A DNA stretch of 64,000 bases. Source: Psychrobacter sp. Ps6. GTDB taxonomy: Bacteria > Pseudomonadota > Gammaproteobacteria > Pseudomonadales > Moraxellaceae. Shown one piece after another: positions 58,371-64,000 of the stretch (position 1 is the stretch's first letter; the number at the start of each line of letters is the position of its first letter). The stretch is taken from contig NZ_JADQAI010000001.1 of assembly GCF_022129235.1 (NCBI RefSeq), forward strand, positions 186,001 through 250,000, written 5' to 3'. The notes below the pieces were generated by a model. That model searched no databases and was not told the origin of the DNA. It saw only the letters and a list, made by a program, of their open reading frames with translations. The position numbers and the translations under genes are program-made.

Positions 58371-60557
58371 ATGGCCGAGCGTGCCGCCAAGCAGTTAGAA
58401 CTGAACAAATCTGAATTACCCAATTCCATTACTGAAGTGATTGCCACATTGACCCGAGCTGGGTTTGATGCGTATATCGTTGGTGGTGGTGTGCGCGATA
58501 CCTTATTGGGTCTGCGCCCAAAAGACTTTGACGCCGTGACTGATGCCAAGCCGCACGAGATTAAAGACGTCTTTGGCAAGCGTTGCCGTATCATCGGTCG
58601 CCGCTTCCAATTGGCACATGTATATTCAGGTCGCGAGTTAATCGAAGTGGCTACTTTCCGTGGTCCACCAACGAGCAATGCCAATACCAATCAGGATGGT
58701 ATGATCCTGCGCGACAATGTGTGGGGCGATATCAAGCAAGACTTTGCCCGTCGTGATTTTTCTATCAACGCGCTTTATTATCAGCCGCTCAAAGGCATCG
58801 TCCATGATTTCTGCGGTGCGCTTGATGATATTGATAACAGAATCATTCGTCTACTGGGTCATGCGCCAGTGCGTATTGAAGAAGATCCAGTAAGATTATT
58901 ACGTGCCCTTCGATTTAAAGCCAAATTGGGCTTTGAGTTTGATGATGCGTTGTCCGATCAATTCCATGATGGTAATTGGGCGCTGCTTGAGCAGATATCG
59001 CCACATCGTCTCTATGATGAAACACAGAAGATGTTTACAGGTGGCTATCTAGTGCCATTGTTGCCATTATTGTTTGAGTCTGGCGCGATTGATAGCCTCA
59101 TCATTTATCCACCAGCCGAGCCAAGCGCCTTAGTTAATCAAGTGGCGATCAATACTGACAAGCGTATTGCGGCAGGCAAAAGCATCAATCCAGCGTTCTT
59201 TTATGCGGCGCTATTGTGGGAGAACTATCTGCATCAATTGGCAAAAGCTAAAAAGCGCAATATGCCGTTTGCTGAAGCACAAATGCATGCTGCGGGTAAA
59301 GTCATTGACCGCCAACGTATCAAAACCGCTATTCCAAAATTTGCTGAGCAGTTTATCCGTGATATCTGGATATTGCAGCCAAAACTGGCCGCACCGCGTA
59401 GTAAGCAAATTGTCCAGATCTCTGAGCATCCGCGCTTTCGTGCAGGTTTTGACTTTTTATTATTGCGTGAGCAATGCGGGGATGCTGAGCATCCATTGTC
59501 AGAGTCGACGAATGACATGGGCGAGTGGTGGCAGACTTATCAGACAATGTCTGAGCGAGAGCAGCAGCAAGCGATTGAAGCGTTCGACGAAAATATTCGC
59601 CGCGGTGCCTACAAAAAAGGGCAACGTAGCCGTGGACGCAATCGTCAAAAATCAGAAGAAAATATCACTGATCATTCATCATCTAATCAGAGCAGTGCGA
59701 AACAAAGCAATGCTAATGATAGTACTGAGAAAGGTAGAAAGGATCAGACAATGGTAAACGATCCATCGAATATCCCAGCACGCCGTCGTCGCGCTGTCAG
59801 CCAAACTAAAGCTGGCCGCACTGACAGCGGAAGACAAAACGTGCAGCAACAAGTAGCGCAAGACAATAACGAGCTTGCTCAGCTACAGCAGCTGTCTCTT
59901 GCTAATAACAAACAATCGGCAAGTCAACAGGCAAAGCCTAAGCCGTTATTTGTTATAGAGCACGAGAACGTAGTGCCACCATTGCAGAAGCAACTGTCAT
60001 CTGATGATACATCGAAGCGCAGCAAAGCACCTGTACGAAAGCCAGCATCAACTAATCAAAATGCACCAAAACAAGTGGCTAAAGCTGAGCGCGTAGATAG
60101 TAGCACTCAGCCGTCTAATACTAACCAGTCAGAAGCTCAAGCGTCAGCTAGTCAGGCTAGACCAGCTCGCTCGATCGCAAGATCGCCTGCATTAGTCAGT
60201 ATGAATAACGAGCCGATTCCGCACAAGCGTCGCCGTCGTCAGCCCACTATTGATAGTGCAAATAGTGCCGAGTTACAAAGCAAGGGTGATAAAGAGCAAT
60301 CAACAGCGAAGTATGCGAGAAAAGCACCTAAGTCAGTAGCGACATCAGCTAGTTCAGCTGATACTACAGAATCTGTAGAGCGTGAAGTGACAAAGAAAGC
60401 GGCTACATCAGCAAAGGCCAAGAAATCAGTCAAAGCAACCACAGCAAAGACTGAGCAAGCTGCTAGTAATCAGATACCTGCTGTTAAAGTGACCGATGAT
60501 AAAGGCCCTGTGCCATCAAAACGCCGTCGCCGTCAGCCTAGTACTGAAAGTGCCTGA
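58371..60557 (+). CDS. pcnB: Poly(A) polymerase I with very long basic C-terminal tail
   Basis: Adds 3' poly(A) to RNA, promoting decay. The nucleotidyltransferase domain has YIVGGGVRDTLLGLRPKDFDAVTD in pieces (catalytic DFD); RRDFSINALYY and EEDPVRLLRALRFKAKLGFEFDD follow, as in PcnB rather than CCA-adding enzymes. The fold ends around residue 415. The remaining 310 residues are low-complexity (Ser, Gln, Ala, Lys, Asn), punctuated by three arginine clusters: PARRRRAVSQ, PHKRRRRQPTIDSA and PSKRRRRQPSTESA at the end. E. coli PcnB has a much shorter tail. folK follows after one base, as in the E. coli pcnB-folK pair. Confidence 0.95.
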   Translation: MAERAAKQLELNKSELPNSITEVIATLTRAGFDAYIVGGGVRDTLLGLRPKDFDAVTDAKPHEIKDVFGKRCRIIGRRFQLAHVYSGRELIEVATFRGPPTSNANTNQDGMILRDNVWGDIKQDFARRDFSINALYYQPLKGIVHDFCGALDDIDNRIIRLLGHAPVRIEEDPVRLLRALRFKAKLGFEFDDALSDQFHDGNWALLEQISPHRLYDETQKMFTGGYLVPLLPLLFESGAIDSLIIYPPAEPSALVNQVAINTDKRIAAGKSINPAFFYAALLWENYLHQLAKAKKRNMPFAEAQMHAAGKVIDRQRIKTAIPKFAEQFIRDIWILQPKLAAPRSKQIVQISEHPRFRAGFDFLLLREQCGDAEHPLSESTNDMGEWWQTYQTMSEREQQQAIEAFDENIRRGAYKKGQRSRGRNRQKSEENITDHSSSNQSSAKQSNANDSTEKGRKDQTMVNDPSNIPARRRRAVSQTKAGRTDSGRQNVQQQVAQDNNELAQLQQLSLANNKQSASQQAKPKPLFVIEHENVVPPLQKQLSSDDTSKRSKAPVRKPASTNQNAPKQVAKAERVDSSTQPSNTNQSEAQASASQARPARSIARSPALVSMNNEPIPHKRRRRQPTIDSANSAELQSKGDKEQSTAKYARKAPKSVATSASSADTTESVEREVTKKAATSAKAKKSVKATTAKTEQAASNQIPAVKVTDDKGPVPSKRRRRQPSTESA

Positions 60558-60558
60558 T

Positions 60559-61080
60559 ATGGATAACAGTACGAATGATAGTCACTGGGTTACCTGTTAT
60601 GTGGGCCTAGGTAGTAATCTATCTAATGAGTTGGGCTCGCCTACAGACCATTTGCAGCAAGCGCTTGAAAGTATGAAAAACAGTGAGAAAATACGCGACA
60701 TTAGCGTGTCTTCTTTTTATGCGTCAGCGCCGATGGGTCCACAAGACCAGCCAGACTTTATTAATGCGGTTGCTGGGTTTGAGACAGTAATGACGCCTTT
60801 TGAGCTGCTTAGTTTTTGTCAGCAGTTAGAGAGCATGGCCAAGCGGGTACGTTTGCGCCGTTGGGGTGAGCGTAGTCTAGATGTCGATATTTTACTATAT
60901 GGTGATATGCAGATTGCCGAACCACAACTAACGGTTCCGCACGCTGGACTATGCGAGCGTAATTTTGTATTGATACCACTACGAGAATTAGCGCCACACT
61001 TGACGATATTAGACAAACCAATAGCTGACTACCTACAAAGTGATGATTGGACAGGCTTAAAATTATTATCAAGTGACTGA
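60559..61080 (+). CDS. folK: 6-hydroxymethyl-7,8-dihydropterin pyrophosphokinase
   Basis: Transfers pyrophosphate from ATP to hydroxymethyl-dihydropterin in folate synthesis. CYVGLGSNLSNELG starts the fold, SSFYASAPMGPQDQPDFINAV binds pterin, and RWGERSLDVDILLYGD is the HPPK signature with the metal-binding Asp pair; VPHAGLCERNFVLIPLREL follows. The ATG at 60559 is one base after the pcnB stop and gives 173 residues; the longer open frame at 60496 lies inside pcnB. Coupling with pcnB is likely. Confidence 0.95.
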   Translation: MDNSTNDSHWVTCYVGLGSNLSNELGSPTDHLQQALESMKNSEKIRDISVSSFYASAPMGPQDQPDFINAVAGFETVMTPFELLSFCQQLESMAKRVRLRRWGERSLDVDILLYGDMQIAEPQLTVPHAGLCERNFVLIPLRELAPHLTILDKPIADYLQSDDWTGLKLLSSD

Positions 61081-61198
61081 TCTGCAGTGGCTTACCATAA
61101 CTGATTGAGTATCAGATACTTTTTATGATAGCTCACTAACGCTAGCTAAAATGATAGACATTAATAACTAAAGGCATTGCAAGTTAATTGAGGGTCAT

Positions 61199-61999
61199 AT
61201 GACAACATTATCTACGTTAAATAAATTTAAAAAAGATGGTACTAAGTTTACTTGCTTGACGTGCTATGACTCAATGTTTGCACGGATGATGGATAAAGCT
61301 GAGATCGATACGATTTTGATTGGTGATAGCTTGGGTATGGTCGTGCAAGGCCACGACTCAACGCTGCCTGTGACCGTCAATGATATGGCATATCATACAG
61401 CCAATATCGCTCGTAGTAATAAACATGCTTTGATATTGGCCGACTTGCCGTTCATGAGTTATGTGACGTTGCCAGAAGCCATTGCTAACAGTCGCCAATT
61501 GATGCAAGCAGGCGCGCATGTGATTAAGGTCGAAGGCGGTAGTGAGCTCTGTGAATTGGTGTCAACTTTAGCGCAAGCAGGAACGCCCACTTGTGTACAT
61601 CTTGGTTTGACGCCGCAATCGGTCAATGTCTTTGGCGGCTATAAGATTCAAGGCCGCGGTGACGAAGCGGCTGACAAATTGCTCGCTGATGCTAAGGCAG
61701 TGGTTGATGCTGGTGCAGCGCTGTTGGTGCTAGAGTGTGTACCGGCAGCACTTGCCAAAGCAGTGACAGACGCTGTCGCTGTACCAGTCATTGGCATCGG
61801 TGCCGGCGCAGATACTGATGGTCAGGTACTGGTGATGCATGACATGTTGGGTATGGTACATGGTCGTGTGCCACGTTTTGTACATGACTTTTTGACCGAT
61901 GAGCGTAACAGTACACGCAGTATTGAAGGGGCTTTTGCGTTATATCAGCAGTCAGTACGCGAGGGCAGCTTTCCAACCGAACAGCATCAATTTAACTAA
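61199..61999 (+). CDS. panB: 3-methyl-2-oxobutanoate hydroxymethyltransferase
   Basis: First step of pantothenate synthesis: methylene-tetrahydrofolate-dependent hydroxymethylation of 2-oxoisovalerate. FTCLTCYDSMFARMMDKAEIDTILIGDSLGMVVQGHDST in pieces is the typical metal- and substrate-binding start; KVEGG, HLGLTPQSVNVFGGYKIQGR and VPVIGIGAGADTDGQVLVMHDMLG follow. 266 residues is normal. TTGAGGG precedes the ATG. It follows folK, whose product helps supply the folate cofactor, and precedes panC by about 50 bases. Confidence 0.96.
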   Translation: MTTLSTLNKFKKDGTKFTCLTCYDSMFARMMDKAEIDTILIGDSLGMVVQGHDSTLPVTVNDMAYHTANIARSNKHALILADLPFMSYVTLPEAIANSRQLMQAGAHVIKVEGGSELCELVSTLAQAGTPTCVHLGLTPQSVNVFGGYKIQGRGDEAADKLLADAKAVVDAGAALLVLECVPAALAKAVTDAVAVPVIGIGAGADTDGQVLVMHDMLGMVHGRVPRFVHDFLTDERNSTRSIEGAFALYQQSVREGSFPTEQHQFN

Positions 62000-62048
62000 G
62001 GCTTGTTTAAGCTTTTACACATAAAATATGCAAATATAAGAAAACATC

Positions 62049-62951
62049 ATGTCTCCTATCATTCATCGTCATATCTCGTCACTACGTGCAGCGCTTCAGC
62101 CTTATCGTGGTCAGCAAAGCGACAGGCAGGATAGTCTGCAGCGTATTGCGTTAGTACCAACAATGGGTAATCTGCATGAGGGTCACCTAGAGCTGGTAAA
62201 AATTGCTAAGCAGCATGCGGATATCGTCGTTGTTAGTATTTTTGTCAATCCTACTCAGTTCGGTGTGGGTGAAGATTTTGATAGTTATCCACGTACACTA
62301 GACGAAGATGTGGCTAAGCTTGCCACTATTGGTGCAGATTATGTCTTTGCGCCAAGCGTTGATGCGATGTACCCAGTATTGCCACCACCGACTACCGTAT
62401 TGGCCGGCGCTATTAGTAACCAATTATGTGGACAATCACGCCCTGGTCATTTTGACGGCGTTGGTATCGTTGTCTCTAAGCTTTTCAATATTATGCAACC
62501 AGATGTGGCGATATTTGGCCAAAAAGACTATCAGCAGCTGGCTATTATTAAGCAGTTGGTGCGTGATTTGAGCTACCCAATTGAGATTGTTGGCGCCCCT
62601 ATTATTCGTGCTGATGATGGACTAGCGCTCTCCTCGCGTAATCAATACTTAACCGAATCTGAGCGACAAGTTGCGCCTATACTGCATCGAGAGCTACAAG
62701 ATTTGGCAGAGCAGTTGAAAGATGGTGGCATCAGCCAGCAAGCGTTTGAGTCATTACTAGCAGATAAGCGTACACGCATTAGTGAGGCAGGTTTCACGAT
62801 TGATTATCTAGAAGTAAAAACGGAAGCGCTGGATTCTGTCGTAAGTGACTCTACAACCTTCAATATAGAAAATAAAAACATTGTTATTTTGGTTGCAGCA
62901 TGGCTGGGACGCGCACGTCTATTGGATAACCAGTTAGTAGTGGTGGGGTAA
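62049..62951 (+). CDS. panC: Pantothenate synthetase
   Basis: Joins pantoate and beta-alanine with ATP. VPTMGNLHEGHLELVKIAK holds the HxGH-type nucleotide motif, VVSIFVNPTQF, RPGHFDGVGIVVSKLFNI, FGQKDYQQLAIIKQLV and GLALSSRNQYL (KMSKS-like) are all present. 300 residues is slightly longer than E. coli (283) because of a polar segment after residue 20 and one near residue 275. panD, which often follows panC, is absent at this locus; rapZ comes next. Confidence 0.95.
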   Translation: MSPIIHRHISSLRAALQPYRGQQSDRQDSLQRIALVPTMGNLHEGHLELVKIAKQHADIVVVSIFVNPTQFGVGEDFDSYPRTLDEDVAKLATIGADYVFAPSVDAMYPVLPPPTTVLAGAISNQLCGQSRPGHFDGVGIVVSKLFNIMQPDVAIFGQKDYQQLAIIKQLVRDLSYPIEIVGAPIIRADDGLALSSRNQYLTESERQVAPILHRELQDLAEQLKDGGISQQAFESLLADKRTRISEAGFTIDYLEVKTEALDSVVSDSTTFNIENKNIVILVAAWLGRARLLDNQLVVVG

Positions 62952-63001
62952 ACACTTTGGTACATAATGTATCGGATGCACTGAACTAGAATGGGTAGAT
63001 C

Positions 63002-63967
63002 ATGAATATGAATCAGGATCAAAGCGAGAATCAAGCTGCATCGACAACGCCAAAAATATCAGCGGACAAGCTCAGTATTCTAGTGGTATCAGGCCGTTCA
63101 GGATCAGGCAAAACATCAGTGTTAAATATCCTAGAAGATTTAGGATATTACTCTATTGATAATCTACCGTTGTCTTTATTGCCGAGCGCCGCCCACAAGC
63201 TGGTAAAAGAAAGCGGTATCCATCATATTGCCATAGGTGTTGATATACGGACGCCACGAGCTGATCTATCTAACTTTGCCGCCACCTATGCTTCTTTGAA
63301 AGAAACCTATGGGGCGCAGGCAGTACAAGTCCTATATGTGACGGCGCAAGAGAATACTCTGATAGCACGTTTCAATGCGACGCGCCGTGTTCACCCCTTG
63401 ATGTCTCAAGATGTTGATAGTGACAACGCAAAGCATATTGCATTTAATCTGCCTGCCGCGATTAAGAAAGAAATTGAATTATTGGAGCCAATTTCTGGTC
63501 ATGCCGATATCAAGATTGATACTACCAGTCTAAATATCCATCAGTTAAAAGACAGGTTACGCGAACATATTGGCATGGACAATCAGATTGTCATTAACCT
63601 GCTGTCATTTGGTTTTAAGCACGGTAGTCCCATTGATGCTGACTTTGTATTTGATGTCAGAATTTTGCCCAATCCACATTGGAAACCTGAGCTGCGTGCC
63701 TCAACAGGGCTCGATGCTGAAGTCAGCGCATTTTTCGCTGATTATCCCGAAGTGTTTGAAATGCTCAATGACATTGATAGGTTTTTGACACGTTGGCTAC
63801 CAGAGTTTTTGCACAATAACCGTCATACAGTGACGGTTGCGATTGGCTGTACTGGCGGTAAGCATCGTTCAGTATTTATCACCGATCATTTGCAGCGTCG
63901 CCTCACTGATACAATGCCAGAAGGTGTAAAGGTACTGGCAAAACATCGCGAAAAAAGTCATTGGTAG
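63002..63967 (+). CDS. rapZ: RNase adapter protein RapZ
   Basis: P-loop protein of the YvcJ/RapZ family; in E. coli it presents the small RNA GlmZ to RNase E and so controls glucosamine-6-phosphate synthase. Walker A is GRSGSGKTSVL at residues 31-41. Further marks are DNLPLSLLP, GVDIRTPR, FNATRRVHPL, SFGFKHGSPIDADFVFDVRILPNPHW in pieces and AIGCTGGKHRSVFITDHL near the C-terminus. 321 residues, with about 20 extra polar residues at the N-terminus. The gene is complete, its stop 33 bases before the window edge. It is not beside rpoN/ptsN, its usual E. coli neighbours. Confidence 0.94.
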   Translation: MNMNQDQSENQAASTTPKISADKLSILVVSGRSGSGKTSVLNILEDLGYYSIDNLPLSLLPSAAHKLVKESGIHHIAIGVDIRTPRADLSNFAATYASLKETYGAQAVQVLYVTAQENTLIARFNATRRVHPLMSQDVDSDNAKHIAFNLPAAIKKEIELLEPISGHADIKIDTTSLNIHQLKDRLREHIGMDNQIVINLLSFGFKHGSPIDADFVFDVRILPNPHWKPELRASTGLDAEVSAFFADYPEVFEMLNDIDRFLTRWLPEFLHNNRHTVTVAIGCTGGKHRSVFITDHLQRRLTDTMPEGVKVLAKHREKSHW

Positions 63968-64000
63968 TTATATTCAGCACTATTAATTTCATTACTTATT

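Overview
The window is ordinary chromosomal DNA of a gammaproteobacterium of the family Moraxellaceae, most probably Psychrobacter. This is an inference from remembered gene content and gene order: gltA divergent from sdhCDAB-sucAB-lpd-sucCD, the Pseudomonas-type argH/algZ/algR/hemC/hemD order, class I fructose-bisphosphate aldolase, and galU-pgi next to a phosphohexomutase. I see no rRNA, tRNA, insertion sequence, prophage or CRISPR array. About 52 protein genes are present, separated by short spacers that often carry clear Rho-independent terminators.

Layout. 1-3932: 3' end of allophanate hydrolase, then a three-gene NitT/TauT-type ABC importer (urea/guanidine nitrogen use). 4155-7146: an EEP-family phosphodiesterase/nuclease, an MDR oxidoreductase and an EcsC-family protein. 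7179-10658 (minus): an ABC exporter, an alpha/beta hydrolase and AlkB in one probable operon. 11017-13980: a DMT transporter, class I aldolase and a lipoprotein. 14083-16591 (minus): thiC behind a TPP riboswitch with a long P3 arm. 16797-22121: a Pho box and pstSCAB-phoU. 22212-24300 (minus): yggX and argH. 24282-30369: an AlgZ-like membrane kinase, an AlgR-like regulator, hemC, hemD, a HemX-like protein and a thioesterase. 30474-33257 (minus): ribB with a decayed RibA half, and rarA. 33627-35244: a small HELTH-motif zincin-like protein and a lipoprotein. 35376-50833: citrate synthase and the complete succinate dehydrogenase, 2-oxoglutarate dehydrogenase and succinyl-CoA synthetase gene set. 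51170-56718: galU, pgi, a UDP-glucose-dehydrogenase-like gene lacking the catalytic cysteine, and phosphomannomutase/phosphoglucomutase. 56963-63967: mazG, a ComEA-like HhH protein, pcnB with a very long basic tail, folK, panB, panC and rapZ.

Most genes are housekeeping: TCA cycle, haem, thiamine, riboflavin, pantothenate and folate synthesis, phosphate uptake and sugar nucleotides. I found no convincing new multigene system. The points most worth a second look are the UDP-glucose dehydrogenase homologue that has lost its catalytic Cys and its dinucleotide-binding glycines; the AlgZ-like kinase with an apparently degenerate ATPase domain; the 300-residue Arg-motif tail of poly(A) polymerase; an 18-bp perfect palindrome with flanking arms between gltA and sdhC; a candidate SD-sequestering helix in the thiC leader; and several strong unexplained stem-loops inside or between metabolic operons.
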